Assembly: GCA_018881555.1 (NCBI GenBank)
Contig: JACAXG010000092.1
Location: forward strand, 1,903,981 to 1,967,980
Length of the DNA: 64,000 bases
Origin: Amblyornis subalaris
Taxonomy: Eukaryota > Chordata > Aves > Passeriformes > Ptilonorhynchidae
Direction: 5' to 3'
Shown here: in pieces, positions 36,640 through 48,494 of the stretch
How positions within the stretch are numbered: position 1 is the first letter of the stretch
Layout: every line of letters starts with the position of its first letter
Notes under the pieces: generated by a model
Told to the model about the DNA's origin: nothing
The model's input: the letters and a program-made list of their open reading frames with translations, nothing else
The model's database searches: none
Made by a program: the position numbers and the translations under genes

Positions 36640-38454
36640 CATTGTCAGACCACTTGGAATGAATATAGAGAAGTTGTCAGAGTAGGTAGAAATGAGACAA
36701 GACCCATCTGGAATTAAATTTGGCCAAGGATGTTAAGGACAATAAGGCCCTCGTCAAATACATCAATACAAAAGAAAACCCAAGGATAACATGGACCCAT
36801 TACTAAATAGAGGGGGAACCCTGGTGACTGAGGATGCAGGAAAAGCAGAGTTACTGAATGTCTTCTTTACATTGGTTTTCACTGACAGAACCAGCTCTCA
36901 GGGATCTCTGACCCAGGAGCCCAGGGTTAAGGAATTTTGAAAAGAAGACTTTCCCTTGGTCAAAGAGGATTGGGTTAGAGAACACCTAGGCAAATTTGAC
37001 ATCCACAAGTCCATAGGCCTTGAAGGGATGCATCCATGAGTCCTGAAAGAGCTGCTGAACACCATAGCAAAGCCACTCATAATCACCTTTGAAAGGTCAT
37101 GGCTATCAGGAGAGGTGCTGAGAGCTGGAAGAAAGCAAATGTCACCTCAGTCTTCAAAAAGGGCAAGAAGGGTGACCCAGGGAACTACAGATCAGTCAGT
37201 ATCATCTCAATGCCTGGAAAGGTGATGGAGTGCCTCATTCTGGAGGCATCTCTAACCACATGGAAGACAAGAAGGTGATCAGGAGTAGTCAACATGGATT
37301 CACCCAAGGGAAATCATGCTTGACCAACCTAATTGCCTTCTGTGGTGAAACAAGTACCTGGATGGATGAGGGGAGAGCAGTGGGTATTTTCTACCTCAAC
37401 TTCAGGCTTTCGACACTGTCTCTCACAACATCCTTATAAGTAAACTCAAGAAGTGCAGACAGGAGGTGGATTGAGAACTGGCTAAACAGCAGATCCCAGA
37501 GGGTCATAATCAGTGGCACAGCNTTTAATTGTTGGCCTGTCACTAATGGTGTCCCCCAAGGTTCAATAATGGGCCCAGTATTGTTTAATTTATTCATCAG
37601 TGACTTGGATGAAGGTCCAGATGCCTCCTCAGTGGGTTCACTGATGACACAAAGCTGGGAGGAGTGGCCAATACCCCAGAGGTCTGTGCAGCCCTTCAGA
37701 AAGACCTCGACAGGTTGGAGAGATGGGCAGAGAAGAACCTTTGGAAATTCAACAAGGGCAAATTCAGGGTCCTGCACCTGGGGAGAAATAACCCCATGCA
37801 CCAGGACAGGCTGGGGGTCAAACTGCTGGAAAGCAGCTCTGTGGAGAAGGACCTGGGGGTCCTGGTGGACAACAAGTTGTCCACGAGCCAGCAGTGTGAC
37901 CTTGTGGCCAAGAAGGCCAATGGTATCCTGGGGTGCATTAGGAACAGCACTACCAGCAGGTGAGGGAGGTGATCCTGCCCCTCTACTCAGCCCTGGTGAG
38001 GCCATATCTAGAGTGCTGTGTCCTGTTCTGGGCTCCTCAATACAAGGCAGACATGGAGCTCCTGGAGCAGGTCCAGTGTAGGGCTGTGAAGATGATTAAG
38101 GGACTGGAGCATCTCTCTTACAAGGAAAGGCTGAGAGAGTTGGGCCTGTTCAGCCTTGAGAAGAGGTGATTTAAAGGGGATCTCATCAATGTCTATCAGG
38201 GTCTGAAGGGAGGGTGTGAAGAGGATGGAGCCAGGCTCTTCTTGGTGGTGCCAAGCAATAGGACATGAGGCAACAGGCAGAAATCGATGCACAGGAAGTT
38301 CCACTTGAATATGGGGAAGAACTTCTTTACTGTGAGGGTGCCTGTGTACTGGAACTGATTGCCCAGAGAGGCTGTGGAGTCTTCCTCACTGGAGATATTC
38401 AAGAACCATCTGGATGCAATTCTGTGCCACGTGCTCTGGGATGACCCTGCTTGA
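36640..38454 (+). pseudogene. CR1 ORF2 remnant: reverse transcriptase and C-terminal region
   Basis: Recognisable blocks in order are: the segment before the RT (GGTLVTEDAGKAELLNVFFT-like), KSIGLEGMHP, a KGKKGDPGNYRSVSIISMPGK block, and IRSSQHGFTQGKSCLTNLIA. Next are an AFDTVSHNIL-like block with a frameshift, [19 protein letters not shown], and the catalytic box, which reads FTDD (37637-37648) instead of FADD. The C-terminal half includes [41 protein letters not shown] and [16 protein letters not shown]. It ends with [15 protein letters not shown] and a stop at 38452-38454. Multiple frameshifts split it into pieces. The endonuclease domain is absent. Confidence 0.92.
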
Positions 38455-41400
38455 GTAAGGAGGTTGGACCAGATGACCCACTGTGGTCCCTTCCAACTGA
38501 CCCAATATGTGATTCTGTGATGCATTTGTGTACTTTTCTCCAAATTCAGTCTTAAGAGTGAGGCATAACAATTTATCTTACTTTGTCTCTCAGTTCCACA
38601 ATATGTTTGAATTTCCATTAGGTTTTGGCAACCTGTACTTAAACATAGCACATACTTTTCTCAGTGATTATGATGATAAATTCTTTGTAAAGGGAATCTG
38701 TGGGATGAGCCATAGTGTGAGACTGCTTATGAATCTCCTGGCAAATAGGCAGGCCTCTTCCCTGTTTCTCACAGAGCTGTCAAAGAAACAATTAATGTGT
38801 TAGTGTGATCTTACACTGTAACGAGTCTTATGCTGCTGGCAATAATTATGTGCCCCAACTGAGTAATTTTTTTTCCAAAGAGAATGAGATACCAGACAAA
38901 TTGTAGCCAGTGAAATCAATAGCTTCTTATGCAAGGTCTGAAAGGCCATTTTCTGAGGCTTTCCCTCTTCTGGGGAGAATAGTCATCAGAATAGCTGAAA
39001 TATGTCTGCAATAAATGCATTCATTTCTGTAGTTTTGATATGGGCAATGGCCTTATGCTTTGCTAGGAAAACAGCAGGTCTGCTTTTTCCATTCCTGTTT
39101 TACCAGATTTCTTCTACCTTGCAATAGGAAGTACAATCTCTCAGCAAACATGGCTGATATATGGAAACACATGAAGCTTGGGAGCCATTATAACATATTC
39201 AAGGACAGAACAACCATACTGATGCTAACTTTTCATGACACTGCTTCTGTATTCTGCATGCTAATAAGACAGCACTATAAAATGTTTGAAGTCAATCCAC
39301 ACTATTGCTTCATACCTAGATGGAGAAAGGAAGCATGATTTTCTTGTGAAATTTACTGATCATGTAATAATTTTTTCTGTTCTCTCCAAACTGTGTAAAT
39401 AGTTAAAAATATTTCTCAATTTCTGAATTAAAATTAAAAATCAAATGCAAGTGATATGGGAATTGCTGGTAGACTGAACATAATGAGTAGTTTCAAAGAT
39501 ATGATGTTTGATGAGAAATTTGGAAGAGCAGTACTGCAGCCCTTATCTCCAGTGAGCTCTGTGAGGTGACTGGGGATGTGTTAGAGTAACTTAAGATATC
39601 GTAGTGCTTTTGCTTGCAAATATGACAATGGTAGTAATGCAGTTACAAAACCTGAGAAACTGATGACTGGAGACAGATTGGGGTCTATCTTGTAGTTATT
39701 TAGCATTGCTAGAACTAGAATTTTACTGATGTATTTGTTGATAACTCAGATTAATAATCTGAGTTCTTTTATATTAGTCTGATATCGGAATACTGATGCA
39801 TTTATAAAAGAAACTGAATATTTAATGAANTGATGTTACAAGGCATGAAAAGAAAGGCACCAGAGGTCTTTGGGTTAATCCTCTGGTGTTGCAAATTAAT
39901 CATGCTCTGGTCTAAATCCTCTCTAAATTAATTTTTATATCTCTATCCTTCTACTTCTGTTCAGAGTTTCTCAGTTTCGAAAAGCAAAAGATTGCAAATT
40001 CCTTTTTCTAAATACAGTTCTATTCCCAGAAATCTGTTTTTCAAAGCCTACCATTCAGTTCTAGTCCTCTTCTACTTGAGTGTAATGAGACCTGTGCAGT
40101 TTTACCAACTACCTTTGTCAGTTACATTTCCCCTTACTAATTTTGGGACACACTGGTTAATTTTGGACATGGTTTATAAAGGGTATAGTTTTCAAAGTTT
40201 TATTTTCAATGATTCCTACACATTTTCTGAGAAGGATAGCTGCGTGCAGCAGAGATGCAAACCAGTGATCTCTGCTGAGAGGAAAAGCAAACAGAAATTA
40301 GTTCCTGATGTACCTGGAGAGCTAATCAGTGTGTGTCTACATCTTTGGTCTACTCAGTGTTCATCTCTGTTTGCCTGCTGGACTTGTCTTGGAGAATGGA
40401 CTTGATTCAGTTAGGAGGTATAGAGGGAAGATGCAGTATTGAGTAGGATAACTAAGGACAGAAATGCTTATGTCTTACTGCTCATGGCACGAAAAAAGAT
40501 TAAAATAAAAATAAATAGTTTCTATAAAAGCCTTAATTCAAGCATTAGTTTTGCCTTTCCCATGAAACCTTACCTAAATGGTCAGATAAAAAGATAGTGC
40601 ATCACTGGCATTGTTCATTTTTGTTGTTTTCTTTTTTGTAATAAAAATGAGTTAGAATNAGCAGTCTTCTGCTGTTCCTGAAACTATGCTTAGAGTAATT
40701 TGTCTTCTGAGGCTTGTGACTAATGGCTTAAACATGACAACATTCACAAGTGTTTATTTCCATTTTGCAGATTTATAAGGGGACTAAATCTGTTCTATGT
40801 AAACAAAGCAAGATGAAATCCATGTTTATGATCTATGTATAAAAAATGTAAGGAAAAGAAAAAAAAGGAAAGAAAGCTAATAAAATTGTCTTAGGGCCAT
40901 AGCACTTTCACTTTGAAAACAGGCATAAAGTCTGAAAGGTAAAAGCTTGCCTCAGGGCATAGTGCAGAAAATCATGAGGCAAATTCAGAAGCTGGAAGCC
41001 TCAATCCTGGGTATTTTTCCTATGTGGAGTCAGAATAATGTGGCAGCAGTGTCTTCCTTCCCAACATTGTAAGTTGTATTGAACATGGGTTAACTGAGAA
41101 TGGTATCTATTTTGATGCATCTTGAACTTTCCCAAGATAGCAATGAAAGCTTAAATAGGGAAGGAAGTTCAGAGTAACAGCACTAGCAGAACATCAACAG
41201 AATATAACTGAGGAAAACCAGTGACCACTCATCACTCTTTCAGCTGCTTTTGTCATTCAATCTAAAGAAAATATTAAATGAGAAAATGAAGATACTTTTG
41301 GAACAATAACTGGGACACAAGTATTTCTGAATAACTTTGGAATAAGGTTGAATGTGTAATTTTATACTGTGAGGAAGTCATCCCAGCTTCAAAAATCACA

Positions 41401-42899
41401 GAAGTAATGATCTTTATGGCTTAGGCTTAGCTTAATACCAACTAATTGCACAGTATAAAACATACTATATTGACACCTCCTTTTCAGTTTTCCACCACTC
41501 TTTGAAGCTTTTTGTTGGTGTCCTTTTCCTAAACCATAATACAAATTAATAAAAGTACTTTTTACCTTGAATTTAAATTAATTTTGGTTATTTCTTAATT
41601 AAACAAGAGAATAGCAAATATGCCTTATCTCTCCAAAATATAAGCCAGCTAGCTCTTTTCTATAAAATGAGTGTCTCCCATTCCCCACTATGAATACAAA
41701 TTTTGGGCTGCATACTATTAATGCATTGACAGTACAATTTGAAATTAATGTGTACTTTGGAAAGTAAGAGAATTTTTGCTCTGAATGATAGGAACAAGAA
41801 GTGCACTGTCCTTGAAACAGCAAGTGCTAGTCATTGGAGCATGTGAAATCATAGATGGGAATACTATAAGGTCTGTTTCATTTTGCCTCTGAACAGTCAC
41901 TGTATTGAAATCAAATGCATTAATTGATCATGTTGATTACAAGCAAATATTTGATCAATCTGAACTGATTGATCTACTGAAGTATGAAAATAGTTCAAAG
42001 CAGAATGCAGCTGAAACTTCATTTCACAAAGCTAACACACTGACTAGTCCTTTCTTGATACATCCTGAGAAGTTAACAACATATTTGATCCATTTTCTAT
42101 ATATTGCATCACAAATTTCATTCTAACAGTTCTTTAGCAGAAAAATAATAGTGATTTAACCTTATATAAGTTGTGAAGCTGAATGAAAAGGTAATGTGTC
42201 TTCTGTCCTCTACAGAGAAAACCTCTATACATTAACTCGTTGTGATTTTTCTCTTCAAGCATAATGTAATTAATTTCATAATTGTTTTCTTCCTCTTATT
42301 AATAACAGTGCAGATAATTCATGTGTTTGTTCTTGTTTATAAAGTCCAAAAATGCATCTACTATCCTTATGAGAGAGAGGTAGTGTTATAACAAATTGAT
42401 TCAGAATGAGAGCTCTAACAGCATCAGAAAATGGTGGATTTTTTATTGTTTTAAGGTAGTGGGAGGAAATAATGACTTTTGTTACTGTTCTTGGATAGAG
42501 GCCTGTCGGTTAAAAGCATTTTGCGTTTGTTTGGTATAGAATTCATTATCAGAGCTTCACAATCTTAAATTAATCTCCATAAGCCTGCTGATAATTACTG
42601 TGGCAGGTTTGTGGGTGTAGGGAGAATGAGGCAGAGCACTTGATCCAGCTTCCGTGGTTGCTAGGGCAAGAATCTCATTGTCCCTAGAATGGGATTCTGT
42701 GAAAGCACAACTGCACATAATTGCATTTTAATGGCAATGCAGGCGAGCAGTTCACCTGAAGGTACTGGAAGGAAGGGTTGTGGCCGTCCCTGCTCCATTT
42801 CACGCAGCCCCTCCCAGCGGAGGTCAGCCTGCTCCAGCCATGTGCTGCAGTTACTGCTGCACAGCCTCCACAGCTCTTTGGCGGCTGTACCCACTAATG

Positions 42900-42980
42900 C
42901 TTAAAAACACCCAAGCAAACAAAAACCCAACCAATCAAACAAAACCACAACACTCCCAGAAAAACAACAAAAAATCCCCT
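42900..42980. repeat. A/C-rich low-complexity tract
   Basis: Mostly AAAC/AACC words (for example CAAACAAAAACCCAACC) with almost no G over about 80 bp. Similar tracts lie at 7198-7245 and 46831-46885. G/T-rich equivalents lie at 53000-53085 and 57750-57860. Confidence 0.7.
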
Positions 42981-43505
42981 GTACATGTTCCCTGCTGAAC
43001 GCTGCTTGGGGAAAAAAGGCCCTATACGTATTCTGTGATGAGCACTGGTTGGAAAAGGGTTTGAAAAAAGATTTCAGTGGATACACCAGCATATCATGGA
43101 TACTTTCAATGGATACTGCAGCAGCAGTAGTTATATGTAGTTACTGGCTTTGAGTGAATAAATATCAATTTGCATGCCCATTATGAGGTTTTGCGAGCAT
43201 AATGTGTGCAAAAGCATTTATGTCAGGCACAGTGAATATGCCTATAAATCTTGAAAGCAAATGTTAAGAACAAAGACACGTTTGAAGTTCTGAGTATATG
43301 GGGAAGCAGGTTGCTTAATGAGCAGCACAGGGCTTGAATGCTTGCAACATTATTTCCTTTAGGTTTTTGTACTGCTGTTGTCACAGTGTTTGAACTTTTC
43401 AGACGGTATCCTAAGTGAAATAGCTGCCATTTTTAACAGGTCTGTTTTCCCTTTCTTTCATCTCCCTCTTGGAACAAAGAAGGGGGATTAGCTGTGCATT
43501 TTAAC

Positions 43506-43521
43506 TTTTTTTTTTTTTTTT
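43506..43521. repeat. poly-T tract
   Basis: Sixteen consecutive thymines after TTAAC. No element is recognised upstream or downstream. Confidence 0.85.
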
Positions 43522-44755
43522 AATCTGTTACTGAACATGAGCAAGCCAGTTCCTCCATGATANCGAGTTTGTGGATATTCAGTTGAACTTCCTTCCTGGG
43601 TGATCATTTTTGTCCCGATGCTGTGCCCTCCATGCCCAAGCCACAACTGTTTGTGGAGTTGTAATATGATCCGGAGGAGAGAACCAGTGTGGGTTAAAAA
43701 GAAAAAATACTGTTTAAATGTAGATTAGTTCCCATATTGCACAATGGTGACTTCTTCTCACACTATACAGATACATGTACATAATTGAAGGGCAAGAAGC
43801 TATATTACACAGTACATGTTCCTGTCAGACGTGGTTTCACTCTTAAATGTTTGTTTCACTGTAAAACTGTGCAGAAGGATTCACAAGGGTTCTGAATGTC
43901 TAAGCACTGTGACTACAACTGTACACAAACAAGGGGATCTAACTTTTCCAANAAACAGATTTCTGATAACAATGCAGAAATGCAGAGAAAAATAATCTTG
44001 TATTTACCCTGAAGTCTAATATGGATTTGCAGCCATTGAACCTACATGAAAAAAATGTATGAATGTAGCAATGTATAAATACTGTACAGCTTGTGTTAAA
44101 AAAAAAGTAATTCTGGCAGCTGAATTCATTGCTGTCATTTTTATCCAGCTGAATTTGGCAGACCATCTGAGAGGAAATTACAGTGACCAATAAGTATTAT
44201 AATGAAAGCATGGGTAAGGATTATTGTAACATTCTAATTAAAAATATATTATGGCATTGCAACATTTGTAGAATAAAAGACTACAGTAAAATGAAAAACA
44301 TGGCAGAAGCCTTTGGACTAAACATAGTAGAGCCTTTTTTTTTTTAATGGACTTGGCCGAAGCATAATAGGTGGTTTAATTAAATTAAATTCTGTAACAT
44401 ATATAACCATAATAATTCCAAGTTGAGCAACAAAACTTAAGCATAATAAATCATTCAAACAACCGGGTATGTTTGAAATGCGAAACTACAGCACACTCCT
44501 AAAAAGAAAGAAATCACATCATAATAGTTTTAGGTGACTAAATATTCTACTAATTGGTAAGTAGCTCTTGAGACTTAAATCAGAATTTTTAGCGCTCAGA
44601 AAGTACTAAGCTAAGATCATGTGCAAGGATCTTAAATGCACTGTGATGTGTTTCACAAGCGAACAAGGTAGCATTCAGAATTCTAAACATTAAACCTCAC
44701 ACAAATATAAGAATTGATGAGAAAGTAAAATAGTCATAACTAAATTTTCTTACAG

Positions 44756-44921
44756 ACAGCACTTTTGGCTAAGAATTTTCTGGTTAAAGCAAACCAAGAT
44801 GCCAGAGCATCATGGCAGGTCCTGGAACTGTTTCATAGGGCAACAGTGGAAACTTCTGAGAAATCTGGTACAGTCACTGGGCCGTACTTCCTTGTCTGGT
44901 GGGATACTATGGTGAAAACAG
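44756..44921 (+). other. candidate internal exon (166 bp), gene unknown
   Basis: The segment is preceded by AAATTTTCTTACAG, a good 3' splice site, and followed by the near-perfect donor ACAG|GTAAGT at 44921/44922. The reading frame starting at its first base is open through all 55 codons. It begins TALLAKNFLVK and ends LVWWDTMVKT, leaving one base, so it would be a phase 0 to phase 1 exon. A second frame is open for 52 codons. It stands out as less AT-rich than the flanks. I do not recognise the protein and see no neighbouring exon with a compatible phase. It could be a coding exon of a large gene, a lncRNA exon or chance. Confidence 0.3.
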
Positions 44922-46351
44922 GTAAGTGATATCTAAACTTTCATCTTACATTCTTGCTAGATAACACTCTTGGTTGAAGAATTCTCCATTGATTTATTAT
45001 TATTCTTTTCTATATATTTTCAGTCATCACAGAAAATGACAGACTGGATTCAGCATGTTATCTCTCTTATGTGGTGAAAGAAGTTAGCATTTCCTATTAA
45101 ATACCACTGACTACACCACAAGCATTTAATTTTTGTCAGGTCCTAGATATCAACTTTAAATTGATATTAAGTATTTTAGAGTTTTCACCTCAACATTTTC
45201 CATCCCTCAGTTCTTTTTTTTAACTCTTATTTTGTATCTGATAAACTGTGTAAAATACTGCAGAAGGCTGCATGAAAGCACAAGTGAGTATATGACACTT
45301 GACCTGAGGTCCTGCAACTATTGTTAAAAAGTCAGTGCCGTGATGTGGCCATTCCATTGTGTTTCCCACAGTTTGCTTGGCCTCATGACATGCTCAAAGT
45401 GAGCAAACCCTTCCTGAAGTGTCANTCTTACTCCCTTGAAATCTCAGGCAGCAAAACTCATAGTAGCTAGTATCTCCCTTCACATTTGGGNAATAGATAG
45501 CAGGGGATATTTTTAGAGATAAGGAGCTTCTGGGAATAAGCTCCATATCATCCCAACATCAGGCCTCAGCTGGTCAGGCAACTCAGGGTACGATATAGCG
45601 GGGAGTAGATGTGTTTTCTTGATGATGGGAAACAGAATGAAGGCAGATGGATTCACTCTCCCATGTCTTTCAAAATTTTTCAAGGCACTGTAGAGGTGAC
45701 CTGATGCTTTCAGTGCCCTCCTGTCTCCCTTGATATCATTAACCACCTTTCCAAAGCTCCATGAATCTCATGAACTCCCTGTTTTCAAGATCTTAAAGGT
45801 ATTTTTTGTTTCCTATTGGAGCTGATTTTAATATTTTCTAGCTAAGTAATACTCCTCCTGTTGGTTTCTGTGCTCTATTTGCTTCAAGTAAATGATAAAT
45901 AGGCCAGTCTCAGAGGTATCTGGGATGGAGCTGGGGAACTCTTTATATTTCAGGGAAAATAAAGGAAACTTGGAGATTTGGTGGTAGCAAAAGCATACAG
46001 AAGTCATCCAACCTCTGTGGAATAAACCAGAGCAAACCTGCCCAACAGCACTGATTACATTACAAAAGCTCTGTAGTTTCTCTCTAGATTCAGTAAATTG
46101 CCTGGTATCTGAGAAGACAAAGTGTGTCGCCATTCCCCATCGCTGAGCTAAGAAAACTCTTCAAGCTTCCTTCCGTTCATTTTTTCCTTCTAGATATCTG
46201 ATCAATGGAAGAAGGACTGTGACATGAGAAAATCCATTTCTAATATCCAGAGCTGCATGTGAGCTATTACTGAATTCATAGTAGCTGTCTGTAACACTGC
46301 CCACGCAGTCCCAGTCATTATCAAGTCAACAGTTTGCAAAGCATCCTGTGA
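44922..46351. other. unique non-genic DNA
   Basis: Two minus-strand open frames (77 codons at 45513-45746 and 101 codons at 45828-46133) resemble no family I know. No repeat was recognised up to the inverted repeat. Confidence 0.5.
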
Positions 46352-46481
46352 CTCAAAACATAAACATAGAAATGTTAAAGGCAATTTAACAAGGTGCCTT
46401 AACATAATGTACCAGAAACAAGAAACATGATTTTAGTTAGATTCATAAGCTTAAATACATGTAAAATTGTGTTTGATGGGG
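46352..46481. repeat. left arm of a large imperfect inverted repeat
   Basis: This 130-bp arm pairs with 46950-47084 in reverse orientation. The outer 21 bases (46352-46372) are identical to the complement of 47064-47084. The inner 100 bases (46382-46481) align without gaps to the complement of 46950-47049 with about 12 differences. A 5-base length difference separates the two blocks. No transposon family is recognised from the arm ends. Confidence 0.92.
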
Positions 46482-46830
46482 TTTTCTATTGGTTCACAGG
46501 AAGAACAGAATCATCTCATATAAAAAACAGTGTTGCTTTTAAGCAAAGCTGACACCCTTAGCACTTGGAATTGTTAAAGATCTCCTGTTACTTAATGCTG
46601 GATTAGAAATACTGGTTATAAATCTGGAATTTGGATAGAACCTATAGAGACTACTAAAAGTCTGAATTGAGCTGATTGCAGCACTCAGCCAAACAGTGCA
46701 TATTCACAAAAATTTTTTCACAAAAAATCACATATGCTTGGGAAACTATCATGTTAAAGGGCCTCAAGGAGTTTCAAGGAACAATATGTGCTTCAAATGT
46801 GATCTCAAATAATGCAGGTAGGTACAACTC

Positions 46831-46855
46831 AAAACAAAACAAAACAAAACAAAAA
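46831..46855. repeat. (AAAAC)n microsatellite
   Basis: Four exact AAAAC units plus AAAAA, lying between the arms of the inverted repeat, with a further A/C-rich stretch to 46885. Confidence 0.9.
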
Positions 46856-46874
46856 TCTAACAAACAAAAAAACT

Positions 46875-47026
46875 CCCACCAAACAAAATTTTACATGTAT
46901 TTAAGCTTATGAATCTAACAAAAATAATGTTTCTTGTTTCTGATCCAACCCCCACCAAACACAATTTTGCACATATTTAAGCTTATGAATCTAACTAAAA
47001 TAATGTTTCTTGTTTGTGATCCATTA
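46875..47026. repeat. 76-bp tandem duplication in the right arm
   Basis: Unit 1 (46875-46950) and unit 2 (46951-47026) both run CCCACCAAAC, an AATTTT core, TTAAGCTTATGAATCTAAC, TAATGTTTCTTGTTT and GATCCA, with a handful of differences. At the ACATGTATTTAAG site unit 1 agrees with the left arm of the inverted repeat, while unit 2 reads ACATATTTAAG. Confidence 0.93.
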
Positions 47027-47084
47027 TGTTAACACATTTTGTTAAATTGTTTATAAAATTTCTTTTCTATGTTTATGTTTTGAG
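46950..47084. repeat. right arm of the large imperfect inverted repeat
   Basis: This is the partner of 46352-46481, with the spacer between 46482 and 46949. Beyond the arms, a short shared TTTGCAA word on each side hints that the homology once extended further. The whole would fold into a stem of about 130 bp with a loop of roughly 470 bases. Confidence 0.92.
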
Positions 47085-47894
47085 CTTGAATATATATTGC
47101 AAAATCACTGTGTCTACATGATTATTTGCAAATTTCCTCTTAATATCTCTCTCATTTTAAACATCAATATTTGTATTTCTAAGAGTATGCATGGCTATAA
47201 AGGAAACTATACAGCTTAGGGTAATGATAGGTTCCTGTTTTCCAAATTGTTTTTCCCATGACAAAAGCATTACTGTAGAATTTGTATTGCTGCTTTCTGT
47301 ATAGCAACAAATTGTACTCGTGTCAGGAATATGTATAAGTGGCTTTTTTCTCTTTGTATATGAAATGAGTAGTTTTCTCATTTTCTGTTTATCATCCCTA
47401 AAAGCAAAACCGCTTTCATGTTAGTGCCTTGATGCAGCAAGATAACCAGCAGCAAACCAAACATATTAGGATTTTCCAAGTACCCACCTGACTCAGGGCC
47501 TTTAGATCTTGCAAAACCTTCTCCAAGGAGAGATGAAAGTTACCCTGTGGTTTCTATTGGTCTTACTGCTAAAGTTTAATATTTTTGTTCAAACTCTACC
47601 CAGAGAAAAGGAAATGAAAATTAAGTATTAAAATCACATTGTAATTCAACAAAAGATCCACATCTGACTTGTGTTCGTGCCTTTCAAAAATTGCAGCCCA
47701 GTGTTACAAAGCACAAAGCCCCTCCTGAGTGAGGCATTACACTCATGGAATTCCACAGGAACTTAATCTAAACTGTGATTTGACATCATATTTACATAAT
47801 TCATGTTTTCAGTGATTTTGATGTGGAATTAAACGTAACCTCAAAACTTTAGAAATTAAAGAGGTTTTGAATCATTAAGATCATACTTCTGTCG
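47085..47894. other. unique AT-rich non-genic DNA
   Basis: No gene or repeat family recognised between the inverted repeat and the next CR1. Confidence 0.5.
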
Positions 47895-48494
47895 GGGACA
47901 TGAGCTGGCAATGTGCACTTGCAATCCAGAAATTCAACTGTATCCCGGCCTGCATCCAAAGCAGCATGGCCAGCAGGGCGAGGTGGGGGATTCTGCCCCT
48001 CTACTCCACTCTGCTGAGGCCCCACCTTGAGTGCTGCATCCAGCTCTGGGGTCCCCAGCACAGGAAGGACATGGACATGTTGGAGTGAGTCCAGAGGAGG
48101 ATGGAACCCTTCTCCTATGAAGACAGGCTGAGAGAGTTAGAATTGTTCAGCCTCAAGAAAAAACAGGCTCTGGGGAGACTTTCCAGTACCTAAAGGAGAC
48201 TTATAAGAAAGATGGGGAGAGACTTTTCAGCAGGGTCTGTTCTGATAGGGCAAGGAGTAATGGCTTTAAATTAAAAGAGGATAGATTTAGACTACATAGA
48301 AGTAAGAAAGTTTTTAAAATGAGGCTGGTGAAATACTGACCAGAGAGATGGTGGATGCCCCTGGAAATACTCAAGGTCAGGTTGGATGGGACTTCGAGTA
48401 ACCTGATTTGGTTGAAGATGTCCTTGCTTTTTGCAGGGGGGTTGGACTAGATGACCTTTAAAGGTGCCTTTCAACCCAAACCAGCCTATGACTG
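47895..48494 (+). mobile_element. 5'-truncated CR1 LINE, 3' 0.6 kb
   Basis: The sequence begins in the C-terminal part of ORF2 (ATGAGCTGGCAATGTGCACT) and continues through AGCATGGCCAGCAGGGCGAG, GGGGTCCCCAGCACAGGAAG, GGCTGAGAGAGTTAG and CTTATAAGAAAGATGGGGAG. It ends GGGGGGTTGGACTAGATGAC, CTTTAAAGGTGCC, TTTCAACCCAAACCAGCCTA. This tail is of the CR1-B/D type, unlike those at 25 and 37 kb. There are several small deletions relative to relatives, for example where the codons after GAGTGAGTCCAGAGGAGG should give a THR-KMI-GLEH-like block. It carries no RT catalytic motif. Confidence 0.94.

Larger units (their letters stand above)
35890..38522 (+). mobile_element. long CR1 LINE with ORF1 and RT remnants but no endonuclease
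   Basis: This is the largest transposable element in the window, about 2.6 kb. It holds an ORF1 remnant, the region before the RT, the RT domain and C-terminal region of ORF2, and the 3' end GGTTGGACCAGATGACCC, CTGTGGTCCCTTCCAACTGA, TGATTCTGTGATG. The endonuclease that should open ORF2 is missing: esterase-like ORF1 sequence ends near 36581, and sequence from just before the RT begins by about 36640. The tail differs from that of the 25-kb copy, so it is another CR1 subfamily. The 5' border is approximate. Confidence 0.93.
38523..44755. other. long unique AT-rich stretch without genes
   Basis: No supported gene. A GC-richer patch at 42690-42900 is followed directly by A/C-rich low complexity (42900-42980). 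Segments near 42700-42760 and 43140-43240 contain homeodomain- and octamer-like words and might be conserved non-coding DNA, but this is not testable here. A poly-T run lies at 43506-43521. Confidence 0.55.

Noticed and set aside
37391..38005. 204-codon minus-strand open frame
   Set aside because: It is the antisense shadow of the CR1 ORF2 remnant; the plus strand carries clear RT motifs.
46352..47084. A microRNA precursor
   Set aside because: The arms are about 130 bp with a loop of roughly 470 bases, far larger than an ordinary miRNA hairpin; kept only as an inverted repeat.
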